Origin: Desulfolutivibrio sulfodismutans DSM 3696
GTDB lineage: Bacteria > Desulfobacterota > Desulfovibrionia > Desulfovibrionales > Desulfovibrionaceae
Direction of reading: 5' to 3'
DNA length: 64,000 bases
Assembly (NCBI RefSeq): GCF_013376455.1
Contig: NZ_CP045504.1
Location: forward strand, 620,001 to 684,000
In this document: one piece after another, positions 18,165 to 26,346 of the stretch
How positions within the stretch are numbered: position 1 is the first letter of the stretch
How the letters are laid out: the number at the start of each line of letters is the position of its first letter
Translations under genes and position numbers: made by a program
Notes under the pieces: model-generated
The model's database searches: none
What the model was told of the DNA's origin: nothing
The model's input: only the letters and a program-made list of their open reading frames with translations

Positions 18165-19129
18165 GGTGTTTTGAGACCTCCGTCCCTGATAAGCGTGCGA
18201 CCGGCCTGTCGGATTACGGCCGTGGCCGATTTGAGGCCCACGGCCTCCTTGTGGTCGTAGATGCGGTAATGCTCCCGGCAGGCGCTGGGAGTGAAATTGG
18301 GCATGATGACGTTGGCCCCGGCCCGCAGGGCCAAAAGCTGGCCGCGCCCGGGGTCCAGGGAGGCCAGGGCCGTGGTGGCGGGCAGATTGATCGTGGGGCA
18401 GGCCAGCCGCAAAAGGGCCACCACGCGCAGGCTGGTGTCCTTGTCGCCGTGGGGGGCCGTGGACAGGGGGGTGTCGGCCTGGGGCAGAAACGGCCCCGAT
18501 CCGCACATGTCCACCCCGAGTTCGCGCACCAGCTCGATGTCGTCGGCCAGGGTTTGGGCGGTCTGTCCCGGCAGGCCCACGATGAATCCGGAACCGATCT
18601 CATAGCCCAACTCTTTGAGATAGCGCAGGGCGGCCAGCCGTTCCTTCAGGTGTTTTCCGGGATGCAGCCGGTCGTAGAGGGCCGCGTCCGCCGTCTCGTG
18701 CTTCATGAGGTAGCGGTCGGCCCCGACGTCGCGCCACAGTTCGTAGTCCGGAAACGGCCGCTCCCCCAGGCTCAGGGTGACCTTGATGTCGGCCTGGTCC
18801 TTGATGCGGACGATGATGTCCGCAATGCTCCCGGCTGGGTAGTCCAGGTCGTCGCCCGATTGCAGCACCACCGTGCCCACGCCGAGGGAGGCCGTGCGCA
18901 GGGCGGCCGCCACCACCTCGTCCGGGGTCATGCGGTAGCGGGTGATCTTCGTATTGGCCCGGCGCAGGCCGCAGTAGAGGCAGTTGCGCACGCAATGGTT
19001 GGAAAATTCCACGATGCCGCGCAGGTAGACGCCATCTCCCACGCTTTCGGAACGCACGGCGTCGGCCTCGGCAAAAAGCTCGTCCAGGGGCGCATCGGTC
19101 AGCCGGGCAAGGATATCCTGGCGGTTCAT
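18077..19129 (-). CDS. hydE: [FeFe] hydrogenase maturation radical SAM protein HydE
   Basis: 350 residues with the radical SAM motif C46-VRN-C50-LY-C53, then SLGVGTVVLQSGDD and the usual TIM-barrel. HydE acts on the Fe(CO)2(CN)cysteine product of HydG on the way to the [2Fe] subcluster with its dithiomethylamine bridge. The ATG at 19129 has GGAAGG upstream and overlaps the aspA stop by four bases. The 3' end overlaps hydF by 88 bases; the last 29 residues there (FACTSASSDAAMWASPRL region) are therefore constrained by two genes. Confidence 0.95.
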   Translation of the reverse strand: MNRQDILARLTDAPLDELFAEADAVRSESVGDGVYLRGIVEFSNHCVRNCLYCGLRRANTKITRYRMTPDEVVAAALRTASLGVGTVVLQSGDDLDYPAGSIADIIVRIKDQADIKVTLSLGERPFPDYELWRDVGADRYLMKHETADAALYDRLHPGKHLKERLAALRYLKELGYEIGSGFIVGLPGQTAQTLADDIELVRELGVDMCGSGPFLPQADTPLSTAPHGDKDTSLRVVALLRLACPTINLPATTALASLDPGRGQLLALRAGANVIMPNFTPSACREHYRIYDHKEAVGLKSATAVIRQAGRTLIRDGGLKTPCAIPRKDFACTSASSDAAMWASPRLSTP

Positions 19130-20580
19130 GGCTTGCCTTCCCGGCCCTGCCCGAGGACGGTCATGGTTTCCGCAGACAACAGGCGCCGCAGTTCCGGGGC
19201 GGACAGGAGGCCGCGTTCCAGCACCGCCTGGGGCACGGTTTTCCCTGTCTCGCGCACCTCCCGGGCCACCTCCACAGCGGCCTCGTAGCCGATGGCCGGG
19301 ACCAGGGCCACCACCGTGGCCCAGGAACGGTGGACATGCTCCTCGCAGGCGGCCGGGTCGGCCGCAAGGCCCTCCACGCATTTGGTCCGGAACATGGCGC
19401 AGGCGGCATCCAGCAGGCTCAGGCCCTCAAGCAGGGCGTCGGCCAAAAGGGGCAGGAAGGCGTTGAGTTCAAGCTGGCCGGACATGGCCGCCGAGGCCGT
19501 AAGCCCGTCCAGGGCCATGACCCGAAGCGCGGCCTGGCCCACGGCCTCGCAGATCACCGGATTGACCTTGCCGGGCATGATGCTCGACCCGGCCTGGACC
19601 TCGGGAAGGTGAATCTCCCCAAGCCCGGCCCGGGGCCCCGAGGCCAGAAGGCGCAGGTCCGAAGAGATCTTCATGAGGTTCACGGCCACGGCCTTTAAAA
19701 TCCCCGAAACCTCAACGAAACAGTCAGCGTTTTGGGTGGCGTCCACCAGGTTTTCCGCCCGGGACAGGCCAAGCCCCGTGTCCTCGCGCAGTTTGTCCAC
19801 CACACAAAAAATGTAGTCGCGCGGAGCGGTGATGCCCGTGCCCACGGCCGTGCCCCCCAGGTTCACCACCCGCAGGCGTTCCTCGCACTTGAACACCCGC
19901 CAGCGGTCCCGGGACAGGGCCTCGCCGTAGGCCGAGAATTCGGCTCCAAGGGTGATGGGACAGGCGTCCTGAAGCTGGGTGCGGCCCATCTTGACCACGG
20001 AGGCGAACTCCCGCTCCTTGTCTTGGAAGGCCGTCTGCAGGGCGGCCAGGGACTTTTCCAGACGGCGCAAAAGCGTGATCGCCGCGACCTTGATCGCCGT
20101 GGGAAAAACGTCGTTGGTGGACTGGTGCAGGTTGACGTGATGCAGGGGATGTACCCGGGCATAGTCGCCACGCCTGCCGCCGAGGATCTCCTCGGCCCGG
20201 TTGGCCAGCACCTCGTTGGCGTTCATGTTGGCCGAGGTTCCGGCCCCGCCCTGCAGGGCGTCGGTGATCCCGATCTCGGGCAAAAGGCCGGACAGCGCTT
20301 CGTCGCAGGCGGAAAGGATCGCCTCGCCCACATGCAGGGGCAGATCCCCGGTCTCCATGTTGGCCCGGGCGCAGGCCCGCTTGACCAGCACAAGCGCCCT
20401 GGTCAGTTCCGGATGCACCATCCGTCCCGACAGGGGGAAGTTGGCGAGAGCCCGGTCGGTGTGGATGCCGTAGGTTGCATCAATCGGTACGGCCTTCTCG
20501 CCGAGGAGATCCCGCTCCAGGCGGACCTCCCCGGCGCACACGGGCATGGGGGGCTGATATCTGGCGTCAACAGTAGACAT
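19126..20580 (-). CDS. aspA: Aspartate ammonia-lyase embedded in the hydrogenase maturation operon
   Basis: 484 residues of the aspartase/fumarase superfamily: GGAGTSANMNANEV, HHVNLHQSTNDVFPTA, KMGRTQLQDA and the catalytic loop GSSIMPGKVNPV. It should split L-aspartate to fumarate and ammonia. The PGKVNPV form of the loop and overall length (E. coli AspA has 478) fit aspartase, but a fumarase-like activity is not excluded from sequence. It overlaps hydG by 14 bases and hydE by four, so it is made with the maturases, where ammonia would be useful for building the dithiomethylamine bridge. Confidence 0.88.
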   Translation of the reverse strand: MSTVDARYQPPMPVCAGEVRLERDLLGEKAVPIDATYGIHTDRALANFPLSGRMVHPELTRALVLVKRACARANMETGDLPLHVGEAILSACDEALSGLLPEIGITDALQGGAGTSANMNANEVLANRAEEILGGRRGDYARVHPLHHVNLHQSTNDVFPTAIKVAAITLLRRLEKSLAALQTAFQDKEREFASVVKMGRTQLQDACPITLGAEFSAYGEALSRDRWRVFKCEERLRVVNLGGTAVGTGITAPRDYIFCVVDKLREDTGLGLSRAENLVDATQNADCFVEVSGILKAVAVNLMKISSDLRLLASGPRAGLGEIHLPEVQAGSSIMPGKVNPVICEAVGQAALRVMALDGLTASAAMSGQLELNAFLPLLADALLEGLSLLDAACAMFRTKCVEGLAADPAACEEHVHRSWATVVALVPAIGYEAAVEVAREVRETGKTVPQAVLERGLLSAPELRRLLSAETMTVLGQGREGKP

Positions 20581-21964
20581 CGCGGCGTCCCGAGCGGACC
20601 TTTTCGATCATGCGTTCAGACACGCGCCGGGTCTTGGGCAGCATGTCGTCCAGTTCCTGGGCGATGGCCCGTTCCCCGACCTCGGCCACGTCGGCCGGGG
20701 CATAGTCGATGAGATATTCCAGGAACGTGGACAGGGCGTTGGGGCCGCATTTCTCCTTGATGAGCCCGGGCTTGGCCAGATCCATGAAATCCGCGCCGGT
20801 GCGGCCCAGGCGGTAGCAGCCGGTACAGAAGGAGGGGATGTAGCCCAGTTCGGAGACGTCTTTTATGACCTCGGCCAGGCTTCTGTGATCGCCAAGCTGG
20901 AACTGGCTGGCCTCGAATTTTTCGTCGTCGGCATAGCCGCCGGGATTGGTGCGGCTTCCGGCGGAAATTTGGGACACCCCCAGGGCGAAGGTCTCCATGC
21001 GCATCTGCGCCGTCTCCCGGGTGGACATGATGAACCCGGTGTAGGGCACGGCCAGGCGCAGGATGGCCACGATCTTCTTGAAATCCGCATCCGAAACCGG
21101 GCTGGGGGGGGAGGTGGCCATGTCCGAACCCATGGCCGGCTCCATGCGCGGCACGCTTATGGTGTGGCAGCCCACGCCGAAACGCTCCTCCAGGTGGGCG
21201 ATGTGCAGCATCAGCGCCATGATCTCGTATTTCCAGTCGTAGAGCCCGAACAGCACGCCCACGCCCACGTCGTCGATGCCCGCCAGCATGGCCCGGTCCA
21301 CGGCCGAGGCCCGCCAGTCGAAATCGCGCTTTTTCCCGCCCACGTGCACCTTGGCGTAGGTATCGCGGTGGTAGGTCTCCTGGAAGATCTGGTAGGTGCC
21401 GATGCCCGCTTCCTTGAGGGACTTGAAGTCATCCACGGAGAGCGGGGCCACATTGACGTTCACGCGCCGGATCTCGCCCGCGCCTTCCTTGACGGAATAG
21501 ACCGTGGCGATGGAGTCGAGGACGTATTTGAAGCCCTCGCCGGGATAGGACTCCCCAGCCACCAGAAGGATGCGCTTGTGACCCTGGTTGATGATGATGC
21601 GCGTCTCCTCGGCGATCTCTTCCTGGGACAGCACCCGGCGGGTCAGCCCGGTGTTGGAGCGGCGGAAGGCGCAGTACAGACACTCGTTCTTGCACAGATT
21701 GGAAATGTAGAGCGGGGCGAACATCACCAGGCGGCGGCCGTAGATCTCTTCCTTCACCTTCCGGGCGGTGGCGAAAATCTCCTCCAGAAGGCCCGCATCC
21801 GAGACGGCCGCCAGGGCGGCCACGTCGTGCAGGCGAAGACCTTTCAGCTCCAGGGCTTTAGCCAGGATCTCACGGACTTTTCCCGCGTCTTCCTTGCGGC
21901 CTGACTCCAGAGCGGCCCCGATCCGGGCCTCATCCACCCAATCCGCTACCGTGTCTTGTAACAT
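20567..21964 (-). CDS. hydG: [FeFe] hydrogenase maturation radical SAM tyrosine lyase HydG
   Basis: 465 residues. The N-terminal radical SAM domain carries C91-KNE-C95-LY-C98. The C-terminal extension CTGCYRLGRTG plus KCGPN holds the second cluster with the dangler iron. HydG splits tyrosine into CO, cyanide and p-cresol and releases an Fe(CO)2(CN)cysteine unit used by HydE. AGGAG precedes the ATG. It is the first of the four-gene hydG-aspA-hydE-hydF block, in which every junction overlaps. Confidence 0.96.
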   Translation of the reverse strand: MLQDTVADWVDEARIGAALESGRKEDAGKVREILAKALELKGLRLHDVAALAAVSDAGLLEEIFATARKVKEEIYGRRLVMFAPLYISNLCKNECLYCAFRRSNTGLTRRVLSQEEIAEETRIIINQGHKRILLVAGESYPGEGFKYVLDSIATVYSVKEGAGEIRRVNVNVAPLSVDDFKSLKEAGIGTYQIFQETYHRDTYAKVHVGGKKRDFDWRASAVDRAMLAGIDDVGVGVLFGLYDWKYEIMALMLHIAHLEERFGVGCHTISVPRMEPAMGSDMATSPPSPVSDADFKKIVAILRLAVPYTGFIMSTRETAQMRMETFALGVSQISAGSRTNPGGYADDEKFEASQFQLGDHRSLAEVIKDVSELGYIPSFCTGCYRLGRTGADFMDLAKPGLIKEKCGPNALSTFLEYLIDYAPADVAEVGERAIAQELDDMLPKTRRVSERMIEKVRSGRRDVYC

Positions 21965-21986
21965 CTTACACTCCTTGACCGTTTGT

Positions 21987-22292
21987 TTATTGGCCCGGCA
22001 CCGTGCTGTCGAACAGCACCATCTTGCTTTTGACGGCGGGCAGCATGCCGAGCTTGCCGCTAAACGCCCCCAGGGCGTCCGTCGTGCCTTCCACGATCAT
22101 GGCGATGACGCTTAAGCTCTTTTGCCGGTACGGCACGCCGATGCGGCCGATGACCAGTTCCCCGTATTCGCTGATGAGCCGGTTGACGGCTTCGGCGGCC
22201 TCTGAGCGGTTTTTCACGGCCAAGGCCAGGATGCCCATGCGGGTTTCAGCTTCCGCAGAATGGCGGCCCGGGGTGTCAGCGTCGTCGTGCAT
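21987..22292 (-). CDS. TM1266-type iron-only hydrogenase system regulator
   Basis: A 101-residue protein with an ACT/NikR-like fold signature: RMGILALAVKNRSEAAEAVN, YGELVIGRIGVPYRQKSLSVIAMIVEG and a C-terminal LPAVKSKMVLF. The family (hyd_TM1266) is found almost only beside [FeFe] hydrogenase maturation genes and is presumed to sense a small ligand and regulate the system; no mechanism is established. GGAGG precedes the ATG, and hydG starts 22 bases after its stop. Confidence 0.88.
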   Translation of the reverse strand: MHDDADTPGRHSAEAETRMGILALAVKNRSEAAEAVNRLISEYGELVIGRIGVPYRQKSLSVIAMIVEGTTDALGAFSGKLGMLPAVKSKMVLFDSTVPGQ

Positions 22293-22317
22293 GGTGCGCC
22301 TCCTGTGCGAGTTCCGG

Positions 22318-22932
22318 CTACAGGGTCATGTCCAGCCAGGGGATGCGGTACACCCGGTCGGCCAGGCAGCCCTTTTGGCGAACGGCCCCGTTTCTCTCCA
22401 AAACGGAGGCGGTCAGTTCCACGGCCCGGCGCAGCCCGCGGCGAACGGCCCTGGACAGGCCCGCCCCGCAGCCATCGAACGCGGGGTCGGGATCGACCAG
22501 AACGATGCGCAGTTCCCGGGGCAGCCGATATGCCGTCTCAATGATCCCGAGCATCTCGGCCAGGGCCACGCGGCGGGAGGGCAGGCGATGGTCCAGGGCG
22601 GCCAGGGTGCGAAAGCGCCCCAGGTCGAGGGAATGCACTTCCCCCGGGCGCCCGCTGACCACGTCGGCCTGGACGATCACCGCCGCGTCCGCCCCGTACA
22701 GGCAGGTCATGAGGTTGCGGTAATCTCCGGTGATGTATTCGAGACTGACGTCAGGTCCGAATCCGGCCTGTTCCAGTGCCTCCAGGGCACAGAGCCCGAC
22801 ACCGTGGTCGCCGCGAAACAGGTTGCCGAATCCCACCACGGCATAGCGGCGTCCGGTCGTCTCCACCGGGAACGGTGAGGGCGTCGGTTCAGGAGAAAAT
22901 GACGGTTGCGCCGTCGCCAAGTGGGTACGCAT
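22318..22932 (-). CDS. M52-like hydrogenase maturation protease at the head of the [FeFe] cluster
   Basis: 204 residues. After a Pro-rich N-terminus, the fold of HupD/HybD endopeptidases is recognisable: YAVVGFGNLFRGDHGVG (residues 30-46), VIVQADVVSG with D90 as a likely metal ligand, LDHRLPS with a candidate His ligand, and VLVDPDPAFDGCGAGLS. The residue matching the first metal ligand (E16 in HybD, Asp in many HupD) appears to be H43. Such proteases trim C-termini of [NiFe] hydrogenase large subunits, yet no [NiFe] genes are in the window. The start at 22932 has GAGG five bases upstream; 22944 is an alternative. Confidence 0.75.
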   Translation of the reverse strand: MRTHLATAQPSFSPEPTPSPFPVETTGRRYAVVGFGNLFRGDHGVGLCALEALEQAGFGPDVSLEYITGDYRNLMTCLYGADAAVIVQADVVSGRPGEVHSLDLGRFRTLAALDHRLPSRRVALAEMLGIIETAYRLPRELRIVLVDPDPAFDGCGAGLSRAVRRGLRRAVELTASVLERNGAVRQKGCLADRVYRIPWLDMTL

Positions 22933-23658
22933 CGCGCCTCGCATAGTCGCCCTGGCGTTGGTCGGTTTCACCGACGCGTGCCGGGAGCGCCTTGGGCCAT
23001 CCCTGTCCACCTCGCCCGGCCTGGCAGGGAAAACGGCCGGGCGGGTCGGCAGGGAGGGTGACAATAAACAACGAAACTTCATCTTGGGCAGACACAAAAT
23101 CAAAAATCATGTTACGTCGGCAACAGATATCCCCAACGGGCAAAAGATGCAATCGGTTTCGTGAAAAAAGGCGCATCGTTCAGGAGGCTTGCCTCAGACG
23201 GCTTCCCCCTTCCCCAGGGCCGACACTGTCCCCCTCCGGAGGGAGGGGAGAGGGCATGCGGCGAGGAGTTCATGCCGCCCGAGCGGTCCATGTCTTTCGT
23301 GTGCACCGGTGATTGCCCAGCGGTCCCACGGGCTGATTGAAAACCCAGGCGCGCTGTCCTTCGGCTCTCCATACGGCAGCCCTGGGGAGCATTTCCGGAA
23401 GCCGCGACTTCCCGTCCATGATTTGTGGATTATTCACCCTGGTCGCCATAAATTCTGGAAAGACCCAAGAGGCTTGCCCGGAGCGGCTCCCCCGGGTTTG
23501 CCTGGTCGTCGGTTCCATAAAAAATGGATTACGTCTTCTTGCGAACCGGGCGTGGATATGGGGCATGCCGCTGCTGATTTCAGGCAACAACCCGTCACAA
23601 CAGACTATTTTTGAACAGCGTAAGACACGCCTGGCCTGATTTGCCTCGAAAAATCGGT
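22933..23658. other. Long intergenic region between hydrogenase cluster and flp
   Basis: About 730 bases without a credible gene: frames here are low-complexity and lack start signals. It should hold the promoter of the minus-strand hydrogenase cluster; the best candidate is weak (TTGCAT at 23152-23147, N17, TATCTG at 23129-23124 on the minus strand). A local palindromic C/G-rich patch lies at about 23230-23248. Confidence 0.35.
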
Positions 23659-23675
23659 CTGGCACGGCGGTTGCT
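23659..23675 (+). promoter_or_regulatory. Sigma-54 promoter of the Flp pilin gene
   Basis: CTGGCACGGCGGTTGCT fits the RpoN consensus (YTGGCACGRNNNTTGCW) at every fixed position, with GG at 23661-23662 and GC at 23673-23674. Transcription should start near 23685, 48 bases before the pilin ATG, and would need an enhancer-binding activator. Confidence 0.8.
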
Positions 23676-23732
23676 TTAAGAGAGTCATCCGCAAGGGAAA
23701 AAATTTTAAAATTCGATAAAAGGAGAACGGCC

Positions 23733-23900
23733 ATGTTGAACAAGATCATGAACTTCGTGCGTGATGAGGAAGGGGCTTCGGCAGTGGAATACGGACTTCT
23801 GGCTTCGCTGATCGCCGCCGTCATCGTGCTCGCCGTGACCACTCTGGGCACCACGCTTCGCGGCACCTTCGAGGAAATCAACACCGGCATCGGCGGCTAA
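23733..23900 (+). CDS. Flp-family type IVb pilin
   Basis: A 55-residue pilin: MLNKIMNFVRDEEG, then ASAVEYGLLASLIAAVIVLAV. The Gly before the cleavage site, Glu at +5 and Tyr at +6, followed by one long hydrophobic helix, are the Flp hallmarks; TadV-type prepilin peptidase would cut after the Gly. Flp pilins assemble into Tad pili used for surface attachment. AGGAG lies eight bases before the ATG, a sigma-54 promoter lies upstream and a terminator downstream, so it is a single-gene unit. No tad/cpa assembly genes are present in the window. Confidence 0.9.
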   Translation: MLNKIMNFVRDEEGASAVEYGLLASLIAAVIVLAVTTLGTTLRGTFEEINTGIGG

Positions 23901-23948
23901 TAACGCCAGACCCGGGCGGGCCACACGGCCCGCACAAGACAGATGACA

Positions 23949-23978
23949 ACGCCCCGGTTTTTCGAAACCGGGGCGTTT
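23949..23978 (+). terminator. Intrinsic terminator after flp
   Basis: Arms AACGCCCCGGTTT and AAACCGGGGCGTT close on a TTCG loop, with a short T-run. It is near-symmetric and could act on both strands. Confidence 0.85.
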
Positions 23979-24093
23979 CGCCGTTGCGGACCCAAAAGAC
24001 TGTCAATGGGAATCGTCTGCGCACCCTGCGGGCGCTCGATTGGCCTGTCCGACAGACTGGGGACAAAATTCGGAGGGAAAACGACGTGATCCG

Positions 24094-24129
24094 AAAAAAA
24101 AAGCGGGACAAGCCGTTAGCCTGTCCCGC
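24094..24129 (-). terminator. Terminator of the tRNA-Met gene
   Basis: On the minus strand, GCGGGACA and TGTCCCGC arms are followed by a run of nine T (A at 24094-24102 on the plus strand). It starts 12 bases after the tRNA 3' end. Confidence 0.85.
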
Positions 24130-24140
24130 CGGGTCAATCT

Positions 24141-24217
24141 TGGTAGCGAGGGAGGGACTTGAACCCCCGACACTGCGGATATGAGCCGCATGCTCTAACC
24201 ACCTGAGCTACCTCGCC
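24141..24217 (-). tRNA. tRNA-Met (anticodon CAT), elongator type
   Basis: A 77-nt cloverleaf read on the minus strand, beginning GGCGAGGTAGCTCAG. The anticodon arm is TGCGG-CTCATAT-CCGCA, giving CAT. The T arm has GGGGGTTCAAGTCCCTC, and CCA is encoded at 24143-24141. The first acceptor pair is G-U. A lysidine-modified tRNA-Ile also has a CAT anticodon; the elongator Met resemblance is by eye. Confidence 0.9.
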
Positions 24218-24246
24218 GCGAAAGCTCCCGCACGCGGGAGACGGGC

Positions 24247-24275
24247 TTAATACACATTCGTCCGGCCTTTGGCAA
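24247..24275 (-). promoter_or_regulatory. Sigma-70 promoter of the tRNA-Met gene
   Basis: On the minus strand, TTGCCA, exactly 17 bases, then TATTAA, placed about 30 bases before the mature 5' end. A GC hairpin (CTCCCG/CGGGAG, 24225-24240) lies in the short leader. Confidence 0.7.
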
Positions 24276-24420
24276 GACGGAAGCCGGATCGAATTGCAAA
24301 AGGCCCCATGATGGTCGCTTCCGCCCCTTGAGGCGCGAAACCGGCTTGCAATCCCCGCCCGAGTCGGCCACATTTCCCACCGGCCGCATCCGGCCGCAAC
24401 CCCAACCCAGGCGGCAGCCC

Positions 24421-25545
24421 ATGACCATTCCGTACAATTCCCTGCGCGTCCGCGTCCGCGTGGCCCATATCGTGGACAATTATAAGGCCCTGTGCCGTCC
24501 CGGCGGCGAAACCATCCCGGTCATCAAGGCCGACGCCTACGGGCATGGCCTCATCCCCGTGGCCCGTGCCCTGTCTGCCGCCGGGGCCGCCACCTTCGCC
24601 GTGGGCACGGTGGAGGAGGCCGTGGCCCTGCGCGCCTCGGGCATCCCCGGGCGCATCGTGTCCCTTCTGGGGCCCATCGACGCCGACCAGTGCCAGGCCC
24701 TCTGGGCCTACGACATCATTCCCTTTGTCCACCACCCCGACCAGTTGCACCTGCTGGCCGGGGTCGCTCGGCACATGGACTCCTCGCTCGGCGTGGCGCT
24801 GAAATGCGACACGGGCATGCGGCGTCTGGGCTTCACCCGCAAGGAAGCCGCCGAGGCCGCCCGGATCATCACCGCCGCACCCGGCCTGCACGTGGCCATG
24901 CTCAGTTCCCATCTGGCCACGGCCGACGACCCCGAGGACGTGGACTATGTGGCGGCCCAGATTCAGGAGTTCACCGCCATCCGCGACACGCTGCGCAAGG
25001 CCGGGTTGACCTTCCAAAGCAACCTGGCCAATTCCGCCGCCATCCTGGCCCACCCCGAGGCCCATTTCGACTCCTGCCGGGCAGGCATCGCCCTCTATGG
25101 CGGCAATCCCTTTCACGGCACCCCTCTGGCCCATCTGGGGCAGGGCCTCAAACCCGCCATGGACGTGGCCACCCGCATCGTCTCCGTCCACGACCTGGCC
25201 CCGGGCCAATCCATCAGCTACGGCCGCACCTTCACCGCGCCCGACTCCATGCGCGTGGCCGTGGTAGCCGCCGGATATGCCGACGCCTACAGCCGCAGCC
25301 TCTCCAATACCGGCTTCATGCTGCTTGGCGACACCCGGGCGCCCATCTGTGGCCGGGTCTGCATGCAGCTCACCGCCGTGGATGTCTCCGAAATCCCCTC
25401 CGCCAAACCCGGCGACGAGATCCTGCTGCTCGGCGGCCAGGGCGATGAGGCCATCACCCCCGACGACCTGGCCGAATGGTGGGGCACCATCTCCTACGAA
25501 CCCCTGTGCCTGCTCGGCTTAAACCCCCGCGAATACATCGACTAG
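24421..25545 (+). CDS. alr: Alanine racemase
   Basis: A 374-residue fold-type III PLP enzyme making D-alanine for peptidoglycan. Visible are the PLP-lysine motif VIKADAYGHG near residues 33-42, KCDTGMRRLGF, SNLANSAAIL, the catalytic tyrosine context SISYGRTF, and GRVCMQLTAVDV (relatives usually have a D where this has Q). An upstream in-frame ATG at 24328 exists, but MTIPYNSLRVRV at 24421 agrees with the family N-terminus and has AGGCGG upstream. It stands alone, followed by an extragenic repeat. Confidence 0.93.
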   Translation: MTIPYNSLRVRVRVAHIVDNYKALCRPGGETIPVIKADAYGHGLIPVARALSAAGAATFAVGTVEEAVALRASGIPGRIVSLLGPIDADQCQALWAYDIIPFVHHPDQLHLLAGVARHMDSSLGVALKCDTGMRRLGFTRKEAAEAARIITAAPGLHVAMLSSHLATADDPEDVDYVAAQIQEFTAIRDTLRKAGLTFQSNLANSAAILAHPEAHFDSCRAGIALYGGNPFHGTPLAHLGQGLKPAMDVATRIVSVHDLAPGQSISYGRTFTAPDSMRVAVVAAGYADAYSRSLSNTGFMLLGDTRAPICGRVCMQLTAVDVSEIPSAKPGDEILLLGGQGDEAITPDDLAEWWGTISYEPLCLLGLNPREYID

Positions 25546-25857
25546 TCGCAGTGGGGAGGCGGGGGGCGCTGCCCCCCGCACCCCCCGCCAGGGGGGTAAC
25601 CCCCCTGGACCCCGTAACGTGCGGCCCCCTGGGCGACGCGATGCGTCGCCCAGGGGGCCGCAACGTTTCGATTCCATGGGCTTCGGCCTTGGCCGGGCGG
25701 CCTCGGCACGAGTGAAGCATTGCCTCGCAACCCATGGCTTTCCGTCAGCCGGCTGTCCCGGCGCGACGCGCCGGAACAACCGGCTGACGAGGCCAGGGGG
25801 TTCCGGGGGAAATGATTTCCCCCGGGCGGGGTCCGGGGCGGCAGCCCCGGTTACTGG
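25546..25857. repeat. Composite extragenic hairpin element, copy 1
   Basis: A run of strong GC inverted repeats between convergent genes: CCAGGGGGG/CCCCCCTGG near 25591-25612, GCGGCCCCCTGGGCGACGC with its complement near 25621-25662, a large hairpin around GTCAGCCGG...CCGGCTGAC, and CCGGGGGAA/TTCCCCCGG near 25808-25828. The order of blocks recurs at 41397-41676. No coding potential. Confidence 0.75.
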
Positions 25858-26346
25858 TTAGTTTTGGGCTTTGATGCGGGCGATGATGCCGGTGGTGGAG
25901 ATGTCGGGCAGAAGGGGCAGGCTTTGGACGCGTCCGCCCCGGGCCAGGACCACGTCTTTGCCCACGATGGCGTCGGGTTGCCAGTCGCCGCCTTTGACCA
26001 GGATATCGGGCTCAATGGCGGTGATAAGGGAAAGGGGGGTGTCGTCTTCGAAGGGGATGACAAAGTCGGTGGACGCCAGGCTGGCCAGGACGAAGGCCCG
26101 CTGGTCGAGCGGGGTGACCGGCCGCGTGGGGCCTTTGAGGCGGGTCACGGAGGCGTCGGAATTGACGCCGACGACCAGGATGTCGCCGAGGAGTCTGGCC
26201 CGGGCCAGGAGGTCGGCGTGTCCGGCGTGGAGCAGATCGAAGCAGCCGTTGGTGAAGACCACGGTTTTCTGGTCGCGCCCGGCGGACAAAAGGACAAGGA
26301 GCCGGGGCAGGGCGACAATTTTGGGATGCGCCGGGACGGGAGGCAT
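25858..26346 (-). CDS. rfaE2: D-glycero-beta-D-manno-heptose 1-phosphate adenylyltransferase
   Basis: A 162-residue nucleotidyltransferase of the cytidylyltransferase-like fold: [19 protein letters not shown] (HAGH is the HxGH catalytic motif), [10 protein letters not shown], and [11 protein letters not shown] at the end. It activates heptose 1-phosphate with ATP for lipopolysaccharide core synthesis; here it is stand-alone, without the kinase half of HldE. The start overlaps the upstream stop by one base (TGATG). Confidence 0.92.
   Translation of the reverse strand: MPPVPAHPKIVALPRLLVLLSAGRDQKTVVFTNGCFDLLHAGHADLLARARLLGDILVVGVNSDASVTRLKGPTRPVTPLDQRAFVLASLASTDFVIPFEDDTPLSLITAIEPDILVKGGDWQPDAIVGKDVVLARGGRVQSLPLLPDISTTGIIARIKAQN

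Noticed and set aside
25546-25857. Possible CRISPR or attachment site in the repeat-rich stretch after alr
   Set aside because: Repeats are inverted, not regularly spaced direct repeats, and no integrase or cas gene is near; tRNA-Met at 24141 is intact with its own terminator.
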